The translations under genes and the position numbers were made by a program. The notes below the pieces were generated by a model. It saw only the letters and a list, made by a program, of their open reading frames with translations, was not told the origin of the DNA and did not search any database. From a virus, in IMG/VR virus record IMGVR_UViG_3300043429_000361, positions 1 to 27,785 of that record: a stretch of 27,785 bases of DNA; one strand, written 5' to 3'. Every line of letters begins with the position of its first letter. Within the stretch, counting starts at the first letter, position 1. Shown here one piece after another: positions 14,641-21,851 of this stretch.

Positions 14641-15421
14641 GTTACTTCTCCATCAATGACTTAGCGGCATTTTCCTTGCGGGCTTGCCATTGAAGTTTTG
14701 CCTTCTCTGACAAAAGGCGACGAGTTTCAGCAGAGTGTGTTTTGCCAATGTTTATAGCAGACAATTTAGCTTTATGCTCTTCGGATTTTGGCTTCCGCAT
14801 TCTTGCGCGGGTTTCTTCTGATTTTTTTCTTCCAGTCTGGATAAGGCTGGATTTCAGTTTTTGCTCTTCCGTCCATTTATGTCCCGGCTTGCCCTTTTTA
14901 GAGGCAACCATTTTGGCTATAGCCTCCGCAGACCTTTTTTTCCCACGATGCGCCGCCGCCGTCCTCTCAACAGCCTCAGGCGACTTTTTACTTCCAAGTC
15001 CGTTTTTATTGCCAATCAAAGCCGCAGCAATTTTAGCCCTTGCCCCATCTGGCATTTTCCGGCCTTTATTGCGCTTGCTATTCTCAAGCTTCCACTCTTC
15101 TGTGTGCTTGCGTCCAGAAGGGCCTTCTCCGCCATTCGTCATATTTGCAAGATCAGCTCCGGTCCCACGCCAGAAAGCGATGCGTTCCATTTCAAGTTGG
15201 AAAGCCTCATCTTCTGAAAGACACCCAGCCACTATGCGCACCTCGACGGCCAGTCCCGCCGAAGAAAGCTTAGCCTGAATGAATTTGTGATAGCGATTGC
15301 GGCCACGGCGCATATCATTGGCACGGCGTCCTTTGCCTTTGCCAACATAGAAGCACACGTCTAGGTCTGGCCTCCAGTGTTCATACACATAGAAGTTTCC
15401 GCCCATTCTCTAATGCTCCAT
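14630..15421 (-). mobile_element. homing endonuclease insertion with imperfect flanking repeats
   Basis: At both ends of the GIY-YIG gene the minus strand reads ATGGAG, 8-10 bases containing a stop codon, then TGGGCGGAAA. The copies lie at 15421-15396 (ATGGAG, 10 bases, TGGGCGGAAA) and 14653-14630 (ATGGAG, 8 bases, TGGGCGGAAA). Both encode Met-Glu-x-stop of the upstream gene, then the N terminus (Met/fMet-Gly-Gly-Lys or Gly-Gly-Asn) of the next. This looks like a free-standing homing gene inserted at the acetyltransferase/ejection-protein junction, with the junction duplicated. Confidence 0.5.
14642..15406 (-). CDS. GIY-YIG homing endonuclease with NUMOD3 repeats
   Basis: A 254-residue selfish endonuclease. 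The nuclease domain is at 1-95: VYEH and FYVGKGKGRRA correspond to the GIY and YIG elements, E72 within EAFQLEMERI is the likely metal-binding glutamate, and NMTNGGEG closes the domain. The C-terminal 155 residues carry several NUMOD3-type DNA-binding repeats (GRKHTEE, GKKRSAEAIAKM, GRKKSEETRARM, GKTHSAETRRLL), rich in Lys and Arg. Such genes cut a homologous allele lacking them and spread by repair. It sits between two structural genes, and its stop is one base before the TTG of the ejection protein, whose ribosome site lies within its last codons. Confidence 0.85.
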   Translation of the reverse strand: MGGNFYVYEHWRPDLDVCFYVGKGKGRRANDMRRGRNRYHKFIQAKLSSAGLAVEVRIVAGCLSEDEAFQLEMERIAFWRGTGADLANMTNGGEGPSGRKHTEEWKLENSKRNKGRKMPDGARAKIAAALIGNKNGLGSKKSPEAVERTAAAHRGKKRSAEAIAKMVASKKGKPGHKWTEEQKLKSSLIQTGRKKSEETRARMRKPKSEEHKAKLSAINIGKTHSAETRRLLSEKAKLQWQARKENAAKSLMEK

Positions 15422-15904
15422 TGCGGCGTGCTGGCCAGTTTTTGTGCCATAAAGAAAAAACGCGCCGCTTGGTTCACCAAAAATCCGCTGGTACATACGT
15501 ACCTTTCCGGCTGTCCGGTGGCTTGATAGTACACCAATAATCAATGGAATACCAAGACTGTCAGAGACTTGCTTTGAAAATTCGCAAAGTTTCCGCGCCC
15601 TGCCACCTTTTGCAGCCCGAAAATCGGGATGAATAAACACGGCCTTTTCCTCAAGCACCTCGTCATTGCCGTACCACATGGTCCCTATGCGCAGCAGAAC
15701 TGCGCCTTCAGGCTTGTGTCCAATCCTGCCAATGACACCAACAAGGCCCCTTTCCTTATTGAGCGCAGGCCAAATTTCAGCCAAAAGCTTCTCTGGGTTT
15801 GGATTAACAAATCCGTTCTCTTCGCAAGCTGCCAAAGCAAGGTCCATGATGTCATGAACATCCGTTGGCGTTGCAGTCCTGACAATAAGCTCTTCGTTCA
15901 CCAT
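15410..15904 (-). CDS. GNAT-family acetyltransferase
   Basis: 164 residues from ATG 15904, with GAGGAAGGGA upstream. The GNAT fold is seen in order: IVRTATPTDVHDIMDLALAA (strand 1/helix 1), AVLLRIGTMWYG (strands 2-3), EEKAVFIHPDFRAAKGGRARKL as the acetyl-CoA loop (an R-x-x-x-G-G-R-A variant of Q-x-x-G-x-G/A), then GIPLIIGVLSSHRT and a YQRIFGEPSGAFFLYG end. Phage GNATs of this type are often found among virion genes; the substrate is unknown, either a virion protein or a host factor. It follows the DUF6496-like gene after 14 bases and precedes the homing gene. Confidence 0.72.
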   Translation of the reverse strand: MVNEELIVRTATPTDVHDIMDLALAACEENGFVNPNPEKLLAEIWPALNKERGLVGVIGRIGHKPEGAVLLRIGTMWYGNDEVLEEKAVFIHPDFRAAKGGRARKLCEFSKQVSDSLGIPLIIGVLSSHRTAGKVRMYQRIFGEPSGAFFLYGTKTGQHAAMEH

Positions 15905-15918
15905 TCCCGTTCCCTTCC

Positions 15919-16500
15919 TCAATCTTTCTTGGGCGGGTCAAGTTTCTTGAGCGTGTGGATCGTTTTCTTCCTCATTCCGATCACAAACGCATCAAGGATT
16001 TTATGACCCTGACCCAAGTCACCACCACCAACATGCAAAACATCGTCCGGCGAAATCACATATTCACCGCCAGCCGCAACAATCGGGACAGCCTCAATTG
16101 GGCCACCCTCGGCTTTCCCCGGCATTGCTTGGCCATATGGGGCCGTTGGAGCGCCATATGGGCGAGCCTTGGCTCCGCCGTAGAGCGTGCGGCTAAAGAT
16201 GCCCTTGGCCACCTTGAAACCGGCCATCGTGTTGCCTTCGCCCATCGCGGAAATGATGTCTGCCGGGATGACGTATGAGCCACTGGGAACGTGCATAGGC
16301 AAGTGGTCTGTGCGGCCAGCCACAGCGCTATGAATTGGCCCGGTGTGAACCTTTGTCACCTGACCGCCAGTAGCGCGTGAGCGGCGCGCTTCACTTAGCG
16401 CAATGGCTACAGCCTGCTTCTGAGGATACTTACCCGTGTGCATAAGCTCGCTGACATTGGAGCTAATCGCTCTTTTGGACGAACCTTTCTTAAGAGGCAT
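15919..16500 (-). CDS. phage structural-cluster protein with DUF6496-like N terminus
   Basis: 193 residues. The start (SSNVSELMHTGKYPQKQAVAI followed by ALSEARRS) matches the short DUF6496 pattern of a basic helix with K-Q-A-x-A-I-A. The rest is Gly-rich with repeated beta turns: HTGPIHSAVAGRTDHLPMHV, GSYVIPADIISAMGEGNT and AAGGEYVISPDDVLHVGGG. I have seen this architecture repeatedly next to an acetyltransferase in phage late regions. It looks like an assembly or portal-proximal protein, but the role is not known. It is coupled to the upstream structural gene by a two-base gap. Confidence 0.6.
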   Translation of the reverse strand: MPLKKGSSKRAISSNVSELMHTGKYPQKQAVAIALSEARRSRATGGQVTKVHTGPIHSAVAGRTDHLPMHVPSGSYVIPADIISAMGEGNTMAGFKVAKGIFSRTLYGGAKARPYGAPTAPYGQAMPGKAEGGPIEAVPIVAAGGEYVISPDDVLHVGGGDLGQGHKILDAFVIGMRKKTIHTLKKLDPPKKD

Positions 16501-16502
16501 TG

Positions 16503-17237
16503 TTAGCTCCCTTGGATCAGGATGCCCTCAACGCCGATGCTGACAATACTTGTGCCAGAAGACATCTGAGCGCGCCATTGGATGTCAGTCTTCGCTGCGT
16601 ATGGGCGGGGCGCAACGCGGACTGTCTGGTATGTGTTTACGAACGGAGCTTGCTGAAGGATTGTCTCAATCCCGGTCGTGATGTTTCGCGTGTAGACGCT
16701 ATAGTTGCAGTAGAAATTGGCATTATTGTTTGGGCTTACATAGCCATTCACGCGAGTGAGATAGAAAGTGTACCCATTCGGAACGGTATATATAGACATC
16801 TGACTACGCCCGGAGCCAATGGCAATCTGAGCATAAGTTGTTGTTTTGCCCGCATTTGACAAATAAATTGTGCCAACTGGATTGTTGGAGCCAGTGACGG
16901 AAATACTATTGATGCGGATATACGAGTTTGTTGTTGTGACGCCCGTTGTCCCGTTTGTCAGAACCTTAGTTTCACTTATTGGGTTGTACGAGCTATCAAG
17001 CCCGTTGATGAGAATTGACACAGCAGTATCCGACGCGGACGAGCTATAAAGCGTCATCGTCGCTGCGGATGAGGGATACGTGTATACCGTGGCGTTTTCC
17101 CAGAGAGGGATTGTTGTGCCGTCAACAGCAGCCTGATAGCCGTAGATATTTTGAACCGTTATGCCGGGGACCTGTCCACGCGCAATTGCCAAATAATAAT
17201 CTGGCGATGCCATAGGAGGGTAAACGGTGATGCTCAT
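16503..17237 (-). CDS. virion structural protein
   Basis: 244 residues from ATG 17237, which overlaps the stop of the upstream gene (TAATG). The sequence is almost entirely beta-prone and rich in Ser, Thr, Asn, Tyr and Val. An N-terminal domain (MASPDYYLAIARGQVPGITV) is followed by a Ser/Thr-rich beta region and a C-terminal Arg/Pro-containing domain (VRVAPRPYAAKTDIQWRAQM). It is probably a capsid decoration or tail-appendage protein. It lies in a run of four coupled virion genes; no enzymatic motif is present. Confidence 0.6.
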   Translation of the reverse strand: MSITVYPPMASPDYYLAIARGQVPGITVQNIYGYQAAVDGTTIPLWENATVYTYPSSAATMTLYSSSASDTAVSILINGLDSSYNPISETKVLTNGTTGVTTTNSYIRINSISVTGSNNPVGTIYLSNAGKTTTYAQIAIGSGRSQMSIYTVPNGYTFYLTRVNGYVSPNNNANFYCNYSVYTRNITTGIETILQQAPFVNTYQTVRVAPRPYAAKTDIQWRAQMSSGTSIVSIGVEGILIQGS

Positions 17238-17650
17238 TACGGGTTTCCGCTTACAAGGATTGTGACATTTGATGTAGACGCATACGCCTGCACAGTCGCC
17301 CCAGCGCCAAGAGCCTGAAGCCCAGTCCATTGCACTGTCGTGTACGGTGGGATCGGCGCGTTATAGAACAGAGCATTGCTTGCCCCTGCCGTACCACCAC
17401 TTGGCACAAGAGAGACATAGAACGTGGCCGCCGTTGACCCGGTGTTGCAGATTTCAATATCTGAAATAGCCACTTGTTTGTTCGCTGGTACAGTGTAAAG
17501 CGTCCCATAAGTACCTGTGCCAGCAGAGCCGGATGATAGGCTTGCGCCCTTCATAAAGGTTGAAATGCCAAGCAAATACTGCGCAAGATTATTGATGGCG
17601 ATGACGCCATTCTTTTGGGTGGTTAGAATATCATCGAGTGATGCGGCCAT
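17237..17650 (-). CDS. small virion structural protein
   Basis: 137 residues, beta-rich. A helical N terminus (LDDILTTQKNGVIAINNLAQ) is followed by an immunoglobulin-like or jelly-roll pattern (LYTVPANKQVAISDIEICNT, AATFYVSLVPSGG, IPPYTTVQWTGLQALGAGAT). This pattern is common in small phage tail or head-decoration proteins. Both ends overlap neighbouring structural genes (TGATG and TAATG), so its product is probably made in step with theirs. Confidence 0.6.
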   Translation of the reverse strand: MAASLDDILTTQKNGVIAINNLAQYLLGISTFMKGASLSSGSAGTGTYGTLYTVPANKQVAISDIEICNTGSTAATFYVSLVPSGGTAGASNALFYNAPIPPYTTVQWTGLQALGAGATVQAYASTSNVTILVSGNP

Positions 17651-19740
17651 CAGTAGCGTCCATCTTGCTGGATGCGATAACGGAAGTTACCAAGACGCCA
17701 CCACGAACCAATGTCATCGCTTTCGATGCGGATTGACACAAGGCGTCCACGGAAGCGCGGAGTGATGAACTTTGTGGCCTGAGTAAGCGTGAATGGCCCA
17801 TACGTTGCCGGTGTGTCACCCGGATAATCGACAACATAGAACGTGAGCCTGATATTCGCTCCCTGAGAGCCACCGTAATAGCCCCACTTCATGTCGGGCC
17901 AAACTTGGTCGATGAACATTTTGAAATCAGCTTCATTCAGGACGAAGTATCCTGTCTGAAAATAGCTGACCAACGGCTGATTGTCGGCATCCGTGGAGGT
18001 TTCGTGCTGATAAATATAGGTATTCTCAGCAGCGCCAATCGGAGGGCCAAGAACACTTTCATTGATCCATGCGGTGCGGGCTACGTATGGGTTTGACGGC
18101 GTGTTGAAGCCATAGTCCCATTCGTTAAGGACATAATTATACTTCACAAACCCGTTCACTTCGCCGCCGTTCGACACTGTTGGAAAGTGCCAAGAAATCT
18201 CACTAAAGCGTGAATTTACCGCCACCCTTATTTTGTCAAGGTTGCTTGTGTCCAAGTCCTGAAAAATAACATCCCAGACAGGGCAGGGGATCGGCTCTGG
18301 CCCGTTGCCAGCCAAGCGATAAAACTGGCTTTGGCCCATCCAGTAAGCAACACCGCTTACGGACGCAGCCGCCTTGCCGCCGATAAGGCCGCAGCCTGTG
18401 CCAAGCTCGTTGAAGCCGTAAACGTATGGAGGCCCGACATACTGCATCGACCAAATGCCAAGATCAGTCCAGACAAGCGTTTGCTGGGCTGCCTGAATAC
18501 ATTGCACGATGCGAGAGCCTTTCGGGATGCGATATGACCCGGCTTGGTTCTCAATTGTGCCAATCCAAGACTGGAAGTTGTTTACGTCACACCAGCGGAT
18601 AAGGAGCGGATCGTGAATGCCAGTGAACGTGCTTCCCCATGCAATGATTTGACGCTGAGGCATAGCGACAAGGACGCCATGATTTACTTGAGGCGCGTTC
18701 GTTATAACCAGAGCAACAGGGTCTCCGGTTGTCGGGTTCCATGAGTAGATTGGCCCGTTTACTGGATTGGCAATGAGAATTTCGCCCCAGTTGTCCAGTG
18801 TCCAATCATCAGAGTTGATCGGCGTTCCTGTATTTGCAGTTGGTGCTGTGCCAGTGCCATAACCGCCAAGGCCATAACCACCGACGCCAAAGCCCGTGCC
18901 CGCAGGCAACGGCCCGATGCCGTTGTAGTAGGTGATGCGCAAATTCCCAGAGTTTTCATATGCAGATGCGGACGAGGACGCTTGTGTTGTGGCAGAAATT
19001 ACGAACTGACTTGAGGACGTAATTTCAATGATATTGTAGTTGCCATAGAGCGTAACGCCGCCAACGGATGTCGCGATGAGGACAGGGAACGCCTGATCCA
19101 CAAAATATCCGTGGTCAGCAAGCGTCACAGTGACAAAATCGCTCCCTGCCGTTGTTGTGAATTGAGCAACAGAGCCGCCAGTCGCAACAGTTGATGTGGC
19201 ATAGGCGGGGTCGCCAGACGTGGGGTCTGTCGCGTAAATGTTGTATGTGTTTGCTCCGAGCGCATGGCACTGGTATTGACCAAAGAGGATCAGCCCACCA
19301 ACGCTGACCTGTGTTTGAATGTAAACTGCGTCATAGTCGTCAATGTTGCTTGCCGTGTGCGTGATCGTGACAACATCGCTCCCGGCTGTTGTGGAAAACT
19401 GCACGGCGATATTTGCCGTTGTTGTCTGCGGGGTGATGTCCGAAGAGCCGCCAGACTGGATAACTGTGAGCGCGCCACCGCCGCCAGCAGGAGCCCCTTC
19501 AGCGCCAGCAGCGAGGTATGAGTTGGCGTTCGTGTCTTCCCATGCCCATAGAGCGCGAACAATTGAGCCGATGGTGTTGTTGTAGAACTTGCTCCATCCA
19601 CCAAGCTTTTGAACTAGGCCCTTCTGCGTCCTGTCAGGGATAAAGCGGATAAGCTGACAATCGGAGATAGCAGCCTCGTTCAAGGCCGGTGTTTTGTTTT
19701 TATCGACGCCGGGGATTAGCTTCAGTGAGCTGTGGGCCAT
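17650..19740 (-). CDS. tail hub / DNA-stabilisation (P22 gp10-like) protein
   Basis: 696 residues, rich in beta structure with many Gly-Tyr and Trp segments. The N terminus (SLKLIPGVDKNKTPALNEA) and a region around 340-470 with strand repeats (NNFQSWIGTIENQAGSYRIP, QTLVWTDLGIWSMQYVGPPY) resemble beta-propeller hub proteins that close the podovirus head after packaging. Two related segments, VQFSTTAGSDVVTITHT and AQFTTTAGSDFVTVTLADHG (about residues 113-129 and 193-212), reveal an internal duplication. The gene follows the adaptor gene by three bases, the order seen in P22-like tail machines. Assignment rests on pattern and order, not a diagnostic motif. Confidence 0.55.
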   Translation of the reverse strand: MAHSSLKLIPGVDKNKTPALNEAAISDCQLIRFIPDRTQKGLVQKLGGWSKFYNNTIGSIVRALWAWEDTNANSYLAAGAEGAPAGGGGALTVIQSGGSSDITPQTTTANIAVQFSTTAGSDVVTITHTASNIDDYDAVYIQTQVSVGGLILFGQYQCHALGANTYNIYATDPTSGDPAYATSTVATGGSVAQFTTTAGSDFVTVTLADHGYFVDQAFPVLIATSVGGVTLYGNYNIIEITSSSQFVISATTQASSSASAYENSGNLRITYYNGIGPLPAGTGFGVGGYGLGGYGTGTAPTANTGTPINSDDWTLDNWGEILIANPVNGPIYSWNPTTGDPVALVITNAPQVNHGVLVAMPQRQIIAWGSTFTGIHDPLLIRWCDVNNFQSWIGTIENQAGSYRIPKGSRIVQCIQAAQQTLVWTDLGIWSMQYVGPPYVYGFNELGTGCGLIGGKAAASVSGVAYWMGQSQFYRLAGNGPEPIPCPVWDVIFQDLDTSNLDKIRVAVNSRFSEISWHFPTVSNGGEVNGFVKYNYVLNEWDYGFNTPSNPYVARTAWINESVLGPPIGAAENTYIYQHETSTDADNQPLVSYFQTGYFVLNEADFKMFIDQVWPDMKWGYYGGSQGANIRLTFYVVDYPGDTPATYGPFTLTQATKFITPRFRGRLVSIRIESDDIGSWWRLGNFRYRIQQDGRY

Positions 19741-19743
19741 TTC

Positions 19744-20484
19744 TTAGCCCCTCGACGGCGTTGCGACTGGCGCTGGACCCTGAGAGGACCAACCAGAGGC
19801 CTCGAATTTCTTGCGAGCCTCTTCAACGCCAGCGCCCTTGAGCAGCGCTTGGTACTGGCTCTCATAGGTAACTGCCATCTGTGGATCGTCGTTCATGCGA
19901 CCAAAGTTGCGCTGGTACGCGCTAATGTAGATCATGCTCGCCATGATAAAGAGGTCTGGCAGATAGAGACTGATAAAGGTCGTCGGGTTCGTCGCGGACA
20001 AACTATCCGGGCGATATGTGCCAATAATCTCTACGTAATAGTTGTCGTCCGGGAACGGGCCGAACAGGAACAGGTTGTCATTGAACGGGACGAAATACTG
20101 AGGGATGCCAGCGGAAGCGGATGACCCATAAACTGCGTCCAGAAATTCTTTTGTCGTCGGAAGGCACGGATTTCTTGTGCCAAGGTCAGGGTTCGCGACG
20201 CCAGCGGGGGTGATTATGTTGATCTGTTCGCTGACAACCAGAGAGCCTTGAGGAATTGTCAGGCTGCGGCTGCCCGACGCAAGCTGGTATCCGGTCAAGG
20301 AGGTAGAGGTGAACAGGAAATCCAGATCGCGATAAATCCGATTTTCTGCGTATGTAATCATCTGCGGGAGGATTGTCGCAAAATTAGTGTCAGTCGCAAC
20401 ATCGACAACAGCAAACGTGGCAATTTGATCCACGTAGCTATTCGTTCCAGCAACCGAACCGTTGTAACTGAGGCCTGTGGTCAT
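19744..20484 (-). CDS. head-to-tail adaptor (P22 gp4 / T7 gp11-like)
   Basis: 246 residues. The segment ATILPQMITYAENRIYRDLD (about 37-56), followed by a FTSTS strand, is characteristic of podovirus adaptor proteins that join the portal to the hub or nozzle. Further support comes from YFVPFNDNLFLFGPFPDD and a late helical part (PDLFIMASMIYISAYQRNFG, then YESQYQALLKGAGVEEARKK). The C terminus is a disordered Pro/Ser tail. ATG 20484 has GGAG upstream. With the next gene it makes the tail connector pair, which is the main evidence for a short-tailed virion. Confidence 0.62.
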   Translation of the reverse strand: MTTGLSYNGSVAGTNSYVDQIATFAVVDVATDTNFATILPQMITYAENRIYRDLDFLFTSTSLTGYQLASGSRSLTIPQGSLVVSEQINIITPAGVANPDLGTRNPCLPTTKEFLDAVYGSSASAGIPQYFVPFNDNLFLFGPFPDDNYYVEIIGTYRPDSLSATNPTTFISLYLPDLFIMASMIYISAYQRNFGRMNDDPQMAVTYESQYQALLKGAGVEEARKKFEASGWSSQGPAPVATPSRG

Positions 20485-20495
20485 TCTGCGCTCCG

Positions 20496-20517
20496 TAAGT
20501 GCCTATCCTAGCACTTA
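20496..20517. other. 7-base inverted repeat between spanin and adaptor genes
   Basis: TAAGTGC (20496-20502) and GCACTTA (20511-20517) are perfectly complementary around an 8-base loop. On the minus strand the hairpin follows the outer-spanin stop directly and precedes the adaptor ribosome site CGGAG. No T run follows, so it may be an RNA processing or stability element, not a terminator. Confidence 0.35.
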
Positions 20518-20733
20518 TTTGGCAGTTTTACACCATGCGTCACGGGAGGCGTTGTTTCCTTTAACCTCGCGAATTGTCTGGTCCGTGTCTTTGCTGGACC
20601 ACGAAATATCTTTCCAGACCACGCAAACTGCACCGTTAGTCGCGGCGGTGTCCGTCATTTTTGCGCAATTCGCCAGAAGAAGCATTGTCCCTAGCGCGAA
20701 TAGCATCTTGAGTGCGGCGAAGGGTTTCTTCAT
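20515..20733 (-). CDS. outer-membrane spanin lipoprotein (Rz1-like)
   Basis: 72 residues with a lipoprotein signal (basic start, hydrophobic span, lipobox LLANC with the acylated Cys at residue 23). The mature part is short and contains WKDISWSSKDTDQTIREVKG and two further Cys. The WxxISWSxxDTDxTIRxVKxNN signature recurs in o-spanin-like proteins of alphaproteobacterial phages. The first 98 bases overlap the inner spanin gene in another frame, the classic Rz/Rz1 arrangement. It should meet the inner spanin in the periplasm and fuse the membranes at lysis. Confidence 0.75.
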   Translation of the reverse strand: MKKPFAALKMLFALGTMLLLANCAKMTDTAATNGAVCVVWKDISWSSKDTDQTIREVKGNNASRDAWCKTAK

Positions 20734-20869
20734 TTGCGTCAGCCTCTATTTCCCGGCGAGCATCACGCCTGCCACGGCCATAGATAATGCCAATAACAGC
20801 AATCACGGCCATAATCCACCCGACGATGCGAGTGACTGGCGAAAACAGGAATGACGCAATCTTAAGCAT
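20636..20869 (-). CDS. inner-membrane spanin (Rz-like)
   Basis: 77 residues from ATG 20869, chosen because it overlaps the endolysin stop (TAATG). One N-terminal membrane span (about 9-30: FSPVTRIVGWIMAVIAVIGI) is followed by a highly charged helix (GRGRRDARREIEADANEETL, RRTQDAIRARD) that would lie in the periplasm as a short coiled coil. This is shorter than typical Rz but has the right topology and gene order. Its 3' end encodes the start of the outer spanin in a different frame. Confidence 0.68.
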   Translation of the reverse strand: MLKIASFLFSPVTRIVGWIMAVIAVIGIIYGRGRRDARREIEADANEETLRRTQDAIRARDNASSGELRKNDGHRRD

Positions 20870-21615
20870 TACGCGCCGTCCTCGTCGTTGCGCTGCTTCC
20901 TGCGCCACCAAATTACGGCTGCGAGAATTGCAAAGCCAACAAACACAAGGACGGCTGGCGTGCCAAAAGCAGCGGTCGCGGCTGTAAATGCGTCAGACGC
21001 GTCTTCAATCACCGGCTTAGCTTCGCGAATTGCCGTTGCTGCGCTGCCAGCGCCGATGATGATTGCTGCATTGCCCTCAATGGATGTGGCCATTGTCTTC
21101 TTGGGCTTCGGCCTGTCAGGGAGGGCGCGAGCCTCTGATGCTTCATCAGGCGGCGAATTGTCTGAGACACCGCGCCAAAGGGCGGCTTCAGCGCGGCGGC
21201 GACGGACCAGCCCTTTAAGCTCTTTACCGCCTGCCTTTGTCCACTTCATGAACTCTGCCGGGACTTCATCAAAGCACTTTGCATTCACTTTTTTGAGAAG
21301 TGTGCTGCGCTCAAGATTGCCAATCCCGCAATTGAACGCGAAAGAAACCAAGGCGTCATTCTGGTTCTGGCTAAGTTTTACCGTGACAAGGCGCTCAACA
21401 GCAGCCTCATACTTCACCAAGTCCTTAGCCAAGATGTAATCAGCTTCTTGCTGAGTGATCCGGAGGCCCTTGAAGACCTTGGGTGGACCCGCCATAGACG
21501 TATGGCCGAAGCCGATAGTCCAAGGCTCCCCACCAGTGCCGGGATCGGGATAGGCTGTCAGCTTACAGCCCTCAAACTCTTTGATAAGATTGATACCGGC
21601 AGGAGAGATTTTCAT
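20869..21615 (-). CDS. GH24 endolysin with C-terminal membrane anchor
   Basis: 248 residues. The muramidase domain covers about 1-150: E15 in IKEFEGCKLTAY, D24 in AYPD and T33 in WTIGFGHT form the E-D-T catalytic set of T4-lysozyme-type enzymes. FNCGIGNLERSTLLKKVN and LKGLVRRRRAEAALW are further family marks. It cuts the bond between N-acetylmuramic acid and N-acetylglucosamine. No N-terminal signal or SAR helix is present. Instead a linker of about 70 residues ends in a hydrophobic span (219-237) and a basic tail, which is unusual and suggests tail-anchoring or secretion control. The gene overlaps its neighbours on both sides. Confidence 0.85.
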   Translation of the reverse strand: MKISPAGINLIKEFEGCKLTAYPDPGTGGEPWTIGFGHTSMAGPPKVFKGLRITQQEADYILAKDLVKYEAAVERLVTVKLSQNQNDALVSFAFNCGIGNLERSTLLKKVNAKCFDEVPAEFMKWTKAGGKELKGLVRRRRAEAALWRGVSDNSPPDEASEARALPDRPKPKKTMATSIEGNAAIIIGAGSAATAIREAKPVIEDASDAFTAATAAFGTPAVLVFVGFAILAAVIWWRRKQRNDEDGA

Positions 21616-21851
21616 TTGTCTGCCTTCCCGTCTAGCTTATCGTAAATCCTTTGGAACATATCTTCTATGTGCCGCATAGTTTTGTCAAAATCTGATTTAC
21701 TTACGTAATTTGTTGGGAGATTTACTTCTATTTTCTTAACATCATCTTTGAGACGCTGGACTGCGTCCCAAAGCTGGCGCGCAACCCACCCAACAACAGC
21801 AATGAACAGCGCCCCGAGCGTGTTGATGATGAATTGCGCGTCCATCTTCAT
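21612..21851 (-). CDS. small membrane protein of the lysis cassette (holin candidate)
   Basis: 79 residues with one N-terminal membrane span (about 5-24: AQFIINTLGALFIAVVGWVA) and a long charged helix thereafter (WDAVQRLKDDVKKIEVNLP, SDFDKTMRHIEDMFQRIYDK) that should form a coiled coil. Gene position directly before the endolysin, with a 4-base overlap, suggests a holin or antiholin, although such single-span coiled-coil proteins are often annotated only as unknown. ATG 21851 is chosen because GGAAG lies six bases upstream and it forms ATGA with the previous stop. Confidence 0.55.
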   Translation of the reverse strand: MKMDAQFIINTLGALFIAVVGWVARQLWDAVQRLKDDVKKIEVNLPTNYVSKSDFDKTMRHIEDMFQRIYDKLDGKADK

